Assembly (NCBI GenBank): GCA_000223315.2
Contig: AFUS01000004.1
Location: 310,001-374,000 of the forward strand
Reading direction: 5' to 3'
Source of the DNA: Parvimonas sp. oral taxon 393 str. F0440
GTDB taxonomy: Bacteria > Bacillota > Clostridia > Tissierellales > Peptoniphilaceae
Length of the DNA stretch: 64,000 nt
Part shown: positions 1-8,973 of the stretch, one piece after another
How positions within the stretch are numbered: position 1 is the first letter of the stretch
Layout: each line of letters opens with the position of its first letter
Notes under the pieces: generated by a model
What the model was told of the DNA's origin: nothing
What the model saw: the letters and a program-made list of their open reading frames with translations, nothing else
Databases searched by the model: none
Position numbers and translations under genes: made by a program

Positions 1-1
1 C

Positions 2-319
2 AAAAAGAAAAATATTGTTTTGACAAATAGTGATTTTTCTTTTGACGGAGTAATGACATTTAAAAATATAGAAGATTTGATTAATTTCATAAAAGAAAAT
101 CCAAGTGAAAAGTTTTTTGTTTGTGGAGGAATGAGTATTTATAAGCAATTAATTGGTTTTTGCTCAAGAATGTATATTACAAAATATGAAGAAAAAGAAA
201 TAATAGATGCGGATAGTCATTTTCCTGATATTGATGAAAGTATGTGGAAGATTACTGAAAAAAATGAAGGTAAAAATGAAAATCCAAAATTGACTTTCTA
301 TACTTATGAAAGGATTTAA
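2..319 (+). CDS. folA: Dihydrofolate reductase, C-terminal part (cut by window start)
   Basis: Dihydrofolate reductase makes tetrahydrofolate from dihydrofolate with NADPH. The open frame runs in from the window edge, so only about 105 C-terminal residues are seen. It contains the family's central strand-loop FVCGGMSIYKQ (the GG pair binds NADPH), then the aromatic-rich C-terminal strands ending FYTYERI. The residues NIVLTNSDFSF just before it match the strand that precedes the second cofactor loop, so the gene is truncated by the window and not by mutation. The sortase reading frame begins 3 bases after its stop. folP and folK lie 46 kb away in the same window. Confidence 0.88.
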   Translation, partial: KKKNIVLTNSDFSFDGVMTFKNIEDLINFIKENPSEKFFVCGGMSIYKQLIGFCSRMYITKYEEKEIIDADSHFPDIDESMWKITEKNEGKNENPKLTFYTYERI

Positions 320-322
320 AAT

Positions 323-1119
323 ATGAAAAATGAAGATATAAATATAAAAAAGGGTAGAAAAAACAGAATAAAGCAAAAAAATGGTTTTGGAATATATTAT
401 TTGTAATATGTTTGGGAGTCTTTGCTTATTCTGCAGGACATATAATAAAAGATTATTATGGTTCATATAAGGCAGGGAAAGATTTAAACAGTTTAAAGGA
501 AACTGTTTTTAAGGCACCGTCGGCAAATTCAGGCGAAAAAGAAAAAAATACTGAAAAAGTTGTAAACTTGGAAGAGTTAAAAAAATTAAATTCTGATTCA
601 ATAGGTTGGCTTGAAATTCCGGGAACTAATATAGATGAGCCTTTAGTTCAAGGAAAAGACAATGATTACTATCTGTGGAGAGATTTTAAGAAAAATACAT
701 ATCCTGTAACGGGAACATTGTTTTTAGATATGTATAATAAAGCGGATTTTTCAGATAGAATCAGTTATATATTCGGACATAATATTTGGGACAAAACAAA
801 ATTTTATGACTTAAGAAAGTTTGAAGATAAGTCTTTTTTAGAAAGTCATAAGACATTTTATGTTTATACAGAAAAAGGTAAATTGGAATATGAGGTTCTT
901 GGAATTGATTTAGTTGATCCCGATACTTCACTTTATGAACTAAGTTCAAAGAGAAATGAAGATGTAAAGGCGATGAAAAAAGAATTGGCTAAACATATTC
1001 CAAAAGCTGAAGTTGATAAGATTGATGAAAATACAAAACTTCTAATGCTTGTAACTTGTAAGACACCGGATGATAATACTGCGAGAAGAATTTTGTTTGC
1101 AAAATTAAAAGAGAAGTAA
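323..1119 (+). CDS. srtB: Class B sortase, frame broken near the N-terminus
   Basis: Membrane-anchored cysteine transpeptidase of the sortase B group, which attaches surface proteins to peptidoglycan or to pilins. The catalytic triad is visible: His in IFGHNIWD, Cys in LVTCKT and Arg in ARRILFAKL. An N-terminal membrane helix (WNILFVICLGVFAYSAG) follows a lysine-rich stretch. The ATG at 323, three bases after folA, starts MKNEDINIKKGRK but is out of frame with the helix. Adding one A to the A7 run at 375-381 joins them, giving about 264 residues. No sorting-signal substrate gene is adjacent. The subclass is judged from length and motifs only. Confidence 0.82.
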
Positions 1120-1125
1120 ATTTTT

Positions 1126-1155
1126 AAGGAGATTTTACATCTCCTTTGTTTTTTG
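1126..1155 (+). terminator. Rho-independent terminator after srtB
   Basis: Stem AAGGAGAT/ATCTCCTT with a five-base loop, followed by a T-rich tail (TTGTTTTTTG). It separates the folA-srtB pair from the glycosyltransferase operon. Confidence 0.8.
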
Positions 1156-1162
1156 TGAAAAA

Positions 1163-1191
1163 TTGTAAATTTTAAGGATTTATAGTATAAT
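1163..1191 (+). promoter_or_regulatory. Sigma-A-type promoter for the glycosyltransferase/licD operon
   Basis: TTGTAA at 1163-1168, 17-bp spacer, TATAAT at 1186-1191. The glycosyltransferase ATG lies at 1236 behind AAAGGAG. The following genes to 5374 are closely spaced or overlap, so this is probably the operon promoter. Confidence 0.65.
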
Positions 1192-1235
1192 TTGTATTAA
1201 CATTATAATTTTTGATTTTAATATAAAGGAGAATT

Positions 1236-2213
1236 ATGGACAAAATAAGTGTTATTGTACCTGTATATAATGTAGAAAAATATGTAAAAAAATGTTTGGA
1301 GTCAATTGCAAATCAAACATATAAGAATATAGAGATTATAATAGTAAATGATGGAGCAACAGACAATAGTGAGAATATATGTAGAGAATTTGTTCAAAGT
1401 GACAACAGAGCAAAACTTTATACTAAAGAAAATGGCGGATTATCCAGTGCAAGAAATCACGGAATGCAATTTGCAACAGGAAAATATGTATTATTTATAG
1501 ATTCTGACGATTATATTGCAGAGGAAATGGTTGAAGAACTATATAAAAATATAAAAGAAGAAGATGCGGATGTATCTGTTTGTGGGGTTTATAATGTATA
1601 TTCAGACAATCAATCTCCACAATGTAAGGAAGAAATTTATTTTTGTTGTGGAAAGGAAAGATTTTTAAAAGAGTATTTTATCGGCGAAAAAATTCCCGGC
1701 ACTATCTGTAATAAACTCATATCCTATGAAATTGCAAGTAAGATTTCATTTCCTGTAGGCAAAATTTATGAAGATGCTTTCTATCAGTTTGAGCTTGTAA
1801 AATATGCTAAAAAATATGTTGTAACAACAAAGCCTTATTATTATTATTTTCACAGAGAAAATAGCATTACAACAAAGCCATATACTGTAAAAAATATGAA
1901 TTGCATAGAGATTTATTCCAATTTTTATGAATATATAAATAGAGAGATTCCTTCTCTTTCAAAATATGCTTTTTTCAGGCTTTCCTATGCACATTTTATG
2001 GTTTTTGATAAAATGTTAATGAGTGAAAATTATAAAGAGGTTTCAGAATATAGAGAAGTTTTAGGATTTTTAAAGAAAAATTTTTGGAGAATTTACAAAA
2101 ATAAAAATTTCAGAAAAAGTAGAAGAATTGCTGTATTAATGCTAAAATTAAATGTTAAATTATATAGATTTTTACTTTTAAAAGATTTGAAGAAAAAAGG
2201 AGTAAATGCTTAA
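1236..2213 (+). CDS. Family 2 glycosyltransferase
   Basis: Cytoplasmic glycosyltransferase of the GT2 (GT-A fold) family, expected to move a sugar from a nucleotide donor onto a lipid-linked surface glycan. The N-terminus shows the hallmark ISVIVPVYNVEKYVKKCLES, the nucleotide-binding Asp in VNDGATD, ENGGLSSARNHG, and the metal-binding FIDSDDY (DxD-like) near residue 90. At 325 residues it is typical of capsule or teichoic-acid enzymes. It is first in an operon with two LicD genes and a flippase; its stop overlaps the next start (TAATG). The sugar cannot be predicted. Confidence 0.88.
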   Translation: MDKISVIVPVYNVEKYVKKCLESIANQTYKNIEIIIVNDGATDNSENICREFVQSDNRAKLYTKENGGLSSARNHGMQFATGKYVLFIDSDDYIAEEMVEELYKNIKEEDADVSVCGVYNVYSDNQSPQCKEEIYFCCGKERFLKEYFIGEKIPGTICNKLISYEIASKISFPVGKIYEDAFYQFELVKYAKKYVVTTKPYYYYFHRENSITTKPYTVKNMNCIEIYSNFYEYINREIPSLSKYAFFRLSYAHFMVFDKMLMSENYKEVSEYREVLGFLKKNFWRIYKNKNFRKSRRIAVLMLKLNVKLYRFLLLKDLKKKGVNA

Positions 2214-3022
2214 TGGAAAAAAAATATCTTTCTATGGATGAAATAAAATCCATAGAGCTTGAAATTTTAAAATATGTTCATGATTTTTGTGTTAAAAATA
2301 ATATAAAATATTTCTTAAATTATGGAACATTAATTGGAGCAGTAAGACATAAGGGATTTATTCCTTGGGATGATGACATAGATATTTGTATGTTTAGAAA
2401 AGACTATGAAAAGTTTATAGATTTATTTTCAAAAGATGATGGAATTTATAAGATTTTGTCTTTAGAAACTGATGACAAGTACTATAATAATTTCATAAAA
2501 GTTATAAATTCAAAGACTAAGATAGAAGATGAAAGAAATTATAAAACTTATGACTTAGGAATTTTTATTGATATTTTTCCGATAGATTCTTTTGAAGATT
2601 TAAAATTAGTTGAAAAAACATATAAGTTAGAAAGTTTTAAACTTTTATCTTTTTCAAAAAAAGAAAATATACAGTATGGGGACAGTAAGTTGAAAGATTT
2701 TGTTAGATTATTTTTCTGGACGATGTTAAAACCTGTATCTCCAAGATTTTTTGCGAAAAAAATCAAAAAAGCTGTTGAAAGTTATTCCAAAGAAAACGGA
2801 AAATATTTTGGGGTTGTAGGTTGTTCAAAATTGAAATATGATGATGTTTTTGATTATAATCCATTTGATGAACTGGCAGAGTTCGAGTTTGAATGCTATA
2901 ATTTTTTTGCACCGAAAAAATATGATGAGATTTTGAAAAAATATTATGGCGATTATATGGAATTTCCACCTGCTGAAAAGAGAGTATATCCTCATGAAAT
3001 TAAGGCTTATTATATAGATTAG
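2213..3022 (+). CDS. licD: LicD family phosphotransferase, copy 1
   Basis: LicD proteins transfer phosphocholine (or a related phospho-alcohol) from a CDP-linked donor to surface glycans such as teichoic acid or LPS. The family signature is intact: YFLNYGTLIGAVRHKGFIPW followed at once by DDDIDICMFRKDYEKF, and the later segment LGIFIDIFPID. Length is 269 residues, the family norm. The start overlaps the glycosyltransferase stop by one base. The second copy follows 10 bases downstream and shares the same architecture, so the pair arose by tandem duplication and may modify two positions or residues. The HTH-LicC-LicA fusion downstream would supply CDP-choline. Confidence 0.88.
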   Translation: MEKKYLSMDEIKSIELEILKYVHDFCVKNNIKYFLNYGTLIGAVRHKGFIPWDDDIDICMFRKDYEKFIDLFSKDDGIYKILSLETDDKYYNNFIKVINSKTKIEDERNYKTYDLGIFIDIFPIDSFEDLKLVEKTYKLESFKLLSFSKKENIQYGDSKLKDFVRLFFWTMLKPVSPRFFAKKIKKAVESYSKENGKYFGVVGCSKLKYDDVFDYNPFDELAEFEFECYNFFAPKKYDEILKKYYGDYMEFPPAEKRVYPHEIKAYYID

Positions 3023-3032
3023 GAGAATTAAG

Positions 3033-3844
3033 ATGAAAGAAAGACTCACAGTTGATGAGCTAAAAAAATATGAATTAAATATTTTAAAGTTTATTGATTA
3101 TGTTTGTAAAAAATATAATATAAAATATTTTGTAAGTTATGGAACTTTACTTGGAGCAGTTAGACATAAAGGCTTTATTCCTTGGGATGATGACATTGAT
3201 GTTGCAATGTTTAGAGAAGATTATGAGAGATTTCAAAGAGCTGTTATTGAAGAAAATAATGAAAGATATACAATTCTATCCAAGGATAATAGTGATTGGT
3301 ATTTTCAAAACTTTTTTGTAGTAATAGATAAACATACTCTTTTGGAAGATAGTGTAAAGAGAAATAGAAAAGATAGTAATGTTTTTGTTGATATATTTCC
3401 TATTGATAAATTTAATGACTTAAATTTTGTGAAAAAAGCTCATTTGATGGTGACTTTAAAACATATTTGTTTCATAAAGAAAAATATATAATTCATAAAG
3501 ATAGCAGAATAAAAGATTTTTGTAGAGTTGTCTTTTGGTATTTGTTAGCATTTGTAAATCCAAGATATTTCACAAAGAAAATTGATAAACTTGTTGAAAG
3601 ATATTCTGATGATAATGGTATTTATGAGGCGGCTGTAGGAGTTGATAAAACAGGAATGAAGGAAGTTTTTGAAACAGGAACTTATGAAGAGCTGATAGAA
3701 TTACCTTTTGAAGATATGATGGTACCAGCTCCTAAAAATTATGATAAGATTTTAACTCAATTTTATGGAGATTATATGCAAAAGCCTTCAGATGCGGAAA
3801 TTGAATATAAATCACATCTATTAGATGCTTACAGAATAAAATAA
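3033..3844 (+). CDS. licD: LicD family phosphotransferase, copy 2, with one frame break
   Basis: Second LicD-type phosphotransferase. It carries YFVSYGTLLGAVRHKG, the acidic WDDDIDVAMFREDYERF and NVFVDIFPIDKF, each matching copy 1. The frame breaks at the A5 run 3480-3484. Adding one A reads on smoothly as FIKKKYIIHKDSRIKDF, which aligns with the same region of copy 1 and continues to residue 270. I therefore treat it as one intact gene with a probable sequencing deletion. The start follows an AGGAG ribosome site. A real phase-variable break cannot be excluded from sequence alone. Confidence 0.8.
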
Positions 3845-3863
3845 GGGAGAAATAATTTTAGAT

Positions 3864-5374
3864 ATGGCAAAAAATATAAAAGTTAATGCTTTAGCGAGTA
3901 TTTTAGTTAGAGTTTTTAATATTCTGTTTCCTCTGATTACGGGACCATACCTTGCTAGAATTTTGAGTAAGGAGGCTTATGGGGAATTTAACGCTGCAAA
4001 TTCTATATTAAATTTGTTTATTCCATTTGCTGCATTTGGAATCTATAGTTATGGAATTCGTTCGATAAGTAGAGTTAAAAATAATATGAAAGAAATAAGT
4101 AAAAATTTTACTGTTCTTTTTTCTATAAATGTAATTAGTTCTTTGAGTATTGGGATGTTGTATATTGGATATATGCTTTTAAATGTAAATTCCAATATGT
4201 ATATGTTATATATCGCACTTAGTATTCAGATTTTTACACAATTTGTAACTATAGAGTGGATGAATGAGGCTTTTGAAAATTACGGTTTTATACTTTTTAA
4301 GACATTATTTATCCGTGTACTAATGCTTGTTTCGATTTTTGCATTTGTACGAAAAGCTGATGATATTGTTAATTATGCTTTTATTTTATCAATTACAAAT
4401 CTTATAAATTATTTAATAAGTTTTTATTTTATAAAAAGAAAAGTAAAATTTGTAAAAATTGAATTACAAGATATCTTAGTTCATATAAAACCGTTGATTG
4501 GAATGTTGCTTTTAGCTAATTCATATATGTTATATACTGCATTAGATAGAGCTTTCCTTTCATTACTAGATGCAAAGATTTCAGTTTCATATTATACTTT
4601 TGCTTTGTCGATAGCTCAACTTATTACAAGCGTAGTTTATTCTATAATAGTAGTAAGTATTCCAAGGCTTTCATATTATCATGGAAATAGTGATGAAAAA
4701 AATTATTCAGAATTATTAAATCAAGTTGCAAAGACATTTTTATTCTTGGTAATTCCTATGGGGATAGGATTAAGCTGTGTTTCTGATGAAGTAATGCTGA
4801 TATATGCAGGTGAAAAATATTTAGAAGCTGGTTTTATTTTAAAACTGTTTTCTCTTAGAATAGTTATGTGGGCTTTGGATCAACTTCTTGCAAATCAAGT
4901 TTTATTTGTAAGGGGATATGAAAAAAATATAACTGCATTCTATTTTATAGGTGGATTTATGAACTTAATTTTAAATATTGTTTTATTTAAATTGAAAGTT
5001 GTTCAACCTGAATACTTTGTCTATACAACATTATTTTCAGAAATTGTGGTATTGATAATTCAAGTTTACTTTATAACTAAGAGAAATATAATTTCTATAA
5101 ATGGAATATTAAAATCTTATGTGAAATATGTATTATGTTCTATTCCTTTTTTGCAATAACTTATGGAATAAATCATATTTTAAAATATTCATTGACATTG
5201 AATTTACAATTTTTTATAAGAGTTTTAGCCATTATTGTATCTTGCGTTCTATACTATTTTATAATTATGTTAATTACAAAGGACAAAATTTTATTTATTA
5301 CAATTGATGGAATAAAAAGTAAATTCACAGTTAGAAAATATAAATTCAAGGCAAAAAATCATAATTCAGAGTAA
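3864..5374 (+). CDS. Oligosaccharide flippase (Wzx/MATE-like), one frame break
   Basis: Multi-pass membrane protein of the polysaccharide-biosynthesis flippase group (MOP superfamily), which moves lipid-linked oligosaccharide across the membrane. The N-terminus has the typical NALASILVRVFNILFPLITG and PYLARILSKEAYGEFN, and about 12-14 hydrophobic helices follow. The frame breaks at the T6 run 5147-5152; one extra T joins SIPF to FAITYGINHILKY and yields about 503 residues, normal for the family. It lies 20 bases after licD copy 2 and completes an export unit of glycosyltransferase, two LicD and flippase. No polymerase (Wzy) or ABC exporter is seen here. Confidence 0.82.
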
Positions 5375-5382
5375 TAATTTTA

Positions 5383-5414
5383 AAGTTCTAAAATTAAATT
5401 TTTAGAACTTTTTT
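5383..5414 (+). terminator. Terminator after the flippase
   Basis: Stem AAGTTCTAAAA/TTTTTAGAACTT followed by a T run. It closes the glycosyltransferase-licD-flippase operon before the licCA promoter. Confidence 0.8.
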
Positions 5415-5415
5415 G

Positions 5416-5444
5416 TTGTTCATTTTTCTATTATATGATATAAT
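5416..5444 (+). promoter_or_regulatory. Promoter of the licCA-permease operon
   Basis: TTGTTC at 5416-5421, 17-bp spacer, TATAAT at 5439-5444. A strong AAGGAGG site at 5462-5468 precedes the ATG at 5474. An earlier in-frame ATG at 5447 falls almost on the predicted transcription start and is unlikely to be used. Confidence 0.65.
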
Positions 5445-5473
5445 TTATGAACAAGTTAATTAAGGAGGTATTT

Positions 5474-7264
5474 ATGCTGACAATACAACAATTTGATATT
5501 TTAAATTTATTTTTTAAAAATCAAGATAAAAAATTTACTCAAAGAGAAATTTCAGATATTACAAAAATTTCTTTGGGAAAAGTTAATGAAACTTTAAAAG
5601 AATTAAAAAATAATGAATTTATAGATAAAGATTTTAAAATTACAGCTAAAGGATATTATGAATTAGAGCCATATAAGGTTGATAATGCAATCATAATGGC
5701 TGCAGGAATGAGTTCAAGATTTGCTCCCCTTTGTTATGAGAATCCAAAAGGTCTTTTAAATGTTAAGGGAGAAAAATTAATTGAAAGAGAAATATTGCAA
5801 CTAAAAGAAGCAGGAATTGAAGATATTACCTTAGTTGTAGGATATATGAAGGAAAAGATGTTTTATTTAGCTGAAAAATTTGGCATAAATATAGTAGTTA
5901 ATGAAGATTATTACAGATTTAATAATACTTCTTCTCTAATTCTTGTTACTGAAAAATTAAAAAATACTTATATTTGTTCTTCAGATAATTATTTTCCAAA
6001 AAATCCTTTTGAAAAATATGTTTATAGAGCATATTATTCTGCAGTTTATCAAGAGGGAGAAAGTGATGAATACTTTGCAGAATGTGATAAAAAGGGAAGA
6101 ATAAAAGGAATAACAATTGGTGGAAAAGACGATTGGATAATGTTGGGACATGTATTTTTTGACAGAGAATTTAGCGATAAATTTGCAAAATTGTTAAAAG
6201 CAGAATATCACGAACAGTCAGTTAAAGAAAATTTATGGGAAACTTTTTATATGCGTCATCTAAAAGAGCTTGATAATATGTATATCAGAAAATATGATGT
6301 AGAAGACATAAAAGAATTTGACTCTTTAGACGAATTAAGACTTTTTGACGAAAAATATGTTACTAATTCGGACTCTAAAATATTTCAAAATGTTTGTGGT
6401 GTTCTAAAATGTAATGAAGAAGAAATAAAGGATATTAAACCTATAAAGATGGGAATGACTAACACTTCTTTCAAATTTAGTTATAATGGGAATTCCTATG
6501 TTTATAGACATCCGGGTCCCGGAACTGAATTAATCATAAATAGAAAAAGTGAGTTTGATTCAATGAAAATTGCAAAAGAATTGGGTTTAGACGACACTTA
6601 TATCTATATGGATGCGAACAGCGGTTGGAAAATTTCAAAATTTATCGAAGATGTAAAAATTCTTGATTATGATGATAAAAAGAATGTAAAAAGGGCAATC
6701 TCTATGCTTAAGAAATTGCATACAAGTGGTAAAGAAACAGATTATAAATTTAATATCTTTGATGAAATTGAAAACTTTAAAATTAAAATAAAAAATTCAC
6801 ATCGTGATGATTTTGAAGATATTAATGTAATGAATGATAAAATTTATAGATTAAAATCCTTTATTGAAAAAGATGGTTTAAAAGAATGTCTTTGTCATTG
6901 CGATAGCTATGATTTGAATTTTTTAATGGACAGTAGAGATGAAATGTACTTAATTGATTGGGAATATTCTGCAATGTCAGATCCCGCAGGAGATATTGGT
7001 TGTTTTATTACTTGCTCAACATACTCTTTTGATGAGGCTATGGATGTAATAAAAGAATATTTTGACGGAAATCCATCAGTTGAAGAATTAAGACATTATA
7101 TTGCCTATGTCGCAGTAAGCTCATTTTATTGGTTCTTATGGGCAATTAATCAAGAAATTCAAGGAAAGAGCATTGGTGAATATTTATATATTTGGTATAA
7201 CCATACTAAAGAATATGCTGACTATGCTTTGAAATTATATGAACAAGGAGAAAGTGATGAATAA
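5474..7264 (+). CDS. HTH-LicC-LicA fusion: phosphocholine cytidylyltransferase and choline kinase
   Basis: One 596-residue cytoplasmic polypeptide with three parts. Residues 1-70 form a winged helix-turn-helix (TQREISDITKISLGKVNETL). Residues 70-300 are a nucleotidyltransferase with the CTP-binding loop IIMAAGMSSRF, then NPKGLL and VVGYM, as in LicC. Residues 305-596 are a choline kinase/aminoglycoside-phosphotransferase fold with the catalytic CHCDSYDLNF (HxD...N) and metal-binding LIDWEYSAMSDPAGDIG, as in LicA. Together they would turn choline into CDP-choline for the LicD enzymes 2 kb upstream. The attached HTH suggests self-regulation or DNA binding, which I infer. The start is set by AAGGAGG. 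Substrate could be another amino-alcohol. Confidence 0.85.
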   Translation: MLTIQQFDILNLFFKNQDKKFTQREISDITKISLGKVNETLKELKNNEFIDKDFKITAKGYYELEPYKVDNAIIMAAGMSSRFAPLCYENPKGLLNVKGEKLIEREILQLKEAGIEDITLVVGYMKEKMFYLAEKFGINIVVNEDYYRFNNTSSLILVTEKLKNTYICSSDNYFPKNPFEKYVYRAYYSAVYQEGESDEYFAECDKKGRIKGITIGGKDDWIMLGHVFFDREFSDKFAKLLKAEYHEQSVKENLWETFYMRHLKELDNMYIRKYDVEDIKEFDSLDELRLFDEKYVTNSDSKIFQNVCGVLKCNEEEIKDIKPIKMGMTNTSFKFSYNGNSYVYRHPGPGTELIINRKSEFDSMKIAKELGLDDTYIYMDANSGWKISKFIEDVKILDYDDKKNVKRAISMLKKLHTSGKETDYKFNIFDEIENFKIKIKNSHRDDFEDINVMNDKIYRLKSFIEKDGLKECLCHCDSYDLNFLMDSRDEMYLIDWEYSAMSDPAGDIGCFITCSTYSFDEAMDVIKEYFDGNPSVEELRHYIAYVAVSSFYWFLWAINQEIQGKSIGEYLYIWYNHTKEYADYALKLYEQGESDE

Positions 7265-7439
7265 TCTATCTATTGAAAAAATTATTTATGAAGAAACAGA
7301 AAAAAGATTAGAAATAATGTCTAAAGAAGATTATGAATTTCCTAAAAAAATTACGAAAACAGATTGGATTCTTATTTGGGGAATTGTAATAATTTCTATA
7401 TTTTTAATTATATTATGCATGATAGGAGTAATTGAATAA
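7257..7439 (+). CDS. Small single-pass membrane protein between licCA and the permease
   Basis: A 60-residue protein. The first 35 residues are charged and cytoplasm-like; the remainder is a single helix (WILIWGIVIISIFLIILCMIGV). The ATG at 7257 overlaps the end of licCA by 8 bases, with AAGGAG just upstream inside licCA, and its stop overlaps the permease ATG (TAATG), so all three are translationally coupled. I recognise no family. Its position suggests a small auxiliary subunit of the NCS1 permease, comparable in size to the small partners of some sodium symporters; this is inference. Confidence 0.7.
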   Translation: MNNLSIEKIIYEETEKRLEIMSKEDYEFPKKITKTDWILIWGIVIISIFLIILCMIGVIE

Positions 7440-8869
7440 TGAGTGGAAAATTAAATTATATTCAGCAGGAGACTATAACAGGTGTTGTTCCTATGATGAA
7501 TTCGGAAAGAAAGTATTCTTTCTTAGATTTATTTTTAACTACAAGCGGTTTTGCAATTGCAACTTGGTGTTATACGCAAGGAGCTTATGTTGCACAATTT
7601 TTAGGATTCAAACAGATGATTATAAATATTTTCTGTTTTAATCTAATATTTGTTATGATAGAATGTTTACCGGTTTTGTTTGCTGTGCGTTATGGAATAG
7701 ATTTGTGGATATGGTTGAGAAGTGTTTTAGGAGAAAAAGGTGTTGCAATTTTATCGACAGTTATAAGTTTTGCCAACTTCGGTTGGTATGCGGTTGCGGC
7801 AAATCTCTTTGCATCATCTATGATTAATCTTGCATTAAGTTTTGGTGTTGAATTAAATCCTGTAATTTTTAAACCGTTACTTGGAACGGTATGTGTTGTT
7901 CTTGGAACTTTAATTGCGCTTGGAGGTCCTGAGGTTATTAAGTGGACAAACAGATTTTTAGTTATGGCTTTGCTTATAGTTGGAGTTATAATAGTTGCGA
8001 TTTGTCTTTTTGCAGTTCCTCTTTCTGATATATTAAAAGTTAAACCTGTTTTAGCCGAAGGAACTACAAAATTACAAAACTTTATGTTATCTGCAGAAGG
8101 AAATATCGCTTTTGCATTTTCTTGGTCAACACAGGCTCTTGTACTGCCAAGGCTTGCAAGATCTGAAAAAAGCGGATATTGGGCAACAAGTTTATCCTAT
8201 GGAGTCGTAGCGCCTTTTTTCGTAGCTACAGGAGGGGTTATGGCATTGGCAATGTTTGTAAGAACAGGTGTATATGAAAGTGATCCTACAAAAATGTTAT
8301 CTACTTTGGCAACTCCCGGATTTGCATTATTAAGTTTACTTTTGGTTGCTTTTGCTAATATTGGAACACAGGGAACAGGTTCTTATGTAAATTGTATGAT
8401 AATAAAGAGCGGTATGCCTAAACTAAGCTACAAAAAATTAGTTATTATAGCTATGATTTATGTTAGCGGATTGACTATTTGGGGTGGAGTTGAAGAATAT
8501 TTCGGTTCATTTATTTCACTGGCTGCATATATTCAAGGTCCTATAATCGGAATGATTGTTGTAGATTATTTAATAGTAAGGAAAAGAATGATATCTCTAA
8601 AATCCGCCTTTTTTATTAAGGGGCATAATGCATATAAGTTTACAAACGGATTTAACTTGGTTGGTATTGGAGTTGTGATAATAACTTTTACATTAGCAAT
8701 GTTATTCGTTTACAATCCAATGACGGGAGCGATTAAAAGCAATCTGTTCTTAGTTACAACAGGTAGTGGTTTTACAGCAATTTTCGGAGGACTTATATAT
8801 TGGATTGCAAGTTTAACTCCTTTAAAATCATATATGTTAAAAGATAGAAATGATTTGGAAATAGTATAG
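7439..8869 (+). CDS. NCS1-family permease (cytosine/purine-type), candidate choline-pathway transporter
   Basis: 476-residue integral membrane protein with about 12 helices. It resembles the nucleobase:cation symporter-1 family: an N-terminal block ending YSFLDLFLTTSGFAIATW, NFGWYAVAANLF, and GIGVVIITFTLA near the C-terminus. Known members carry cytosine, purines, thiamine, pyridoxine or hydantoins with H+ or Na+. It is coupled by stop/start overlap to a small membrane protein and the LicC-LicA fusion, so the natural guess is import of choline or a related amine; no family member I know is proven to do this. The substrate remains open. Confidence 0.75.
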   Translation: MSGKLNYIQQETITGVVPMMNSERKYSFLDLFLTTSGFAIATWCYTQGAYVAQFLGFKQMIINIFCFNLIFVMIECLPVLFAVRYGIDLWIWLRSVLGEKGVAILSTVISFANFGWYAVAANLFASSMINLALSFGVELNPVIFKPLLGTVCVVLGTLIALGGPEVIKWTNRFLVMALLIVGVIIVAICLFAVPLSDILKVKPVLAEGTTKLQNFMLSAEGNIAFAFSWSTQALVLPRLARSEKSGYWATSLSYGVVAPFFVATGGVMALAMFVRTGVYESDPTKMLSTLATPGFALLSLLLVAFANIGTQGTGSYVNCMIIKSGMPKLSYKKLVIIAMIYVSGLTIWGGVEEYFGSFISLAAYIQGPIIGMIVVDYLIVRKRMISLKSAFFIKGHNAYKFTNGFNLVGIGVVIITFTLAMLFVYNPMTGAIKSNLFLVTTGSGFTAIFGGLIYWIASLTPLKSYMLKDRNDLEIV

Positions 8870-8877
8870 AATATTTC

Positions 8878-8909
8878 AAGACAACTTTATAAAAAGTTGT
8901 CTTTTTTTG
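8878..8909 (+). terminator. Terminator after the NCS1 permease
   Basis: Perfect stem AAGACAACTT/AAGTTGTCTT, loop TATAAA-like, then seven T. Ends the licCA operon. Confidence 0.88.
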
Positions 8910-8941
8910 TCAGTTTTTTGGGTATTCAATAGTTGTTGTTA

Positions 8942-8970
8942 TTGAAAAAAAGTATTGTTTATGTTATCAT
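8942..8970 (+). promoter_or_regulatory. Promoter of the ECF module
   Basis: TTGAAA at 8942-8947, 17-bp spacer, TATCAT at 8965-8970 with a TATG-like extension. The same TTGAAAAAA...TATGTTATCAT pattern recurs before ruvC (55969). Confidence 0.6.
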
Positions 8971-8973
8971 AAG

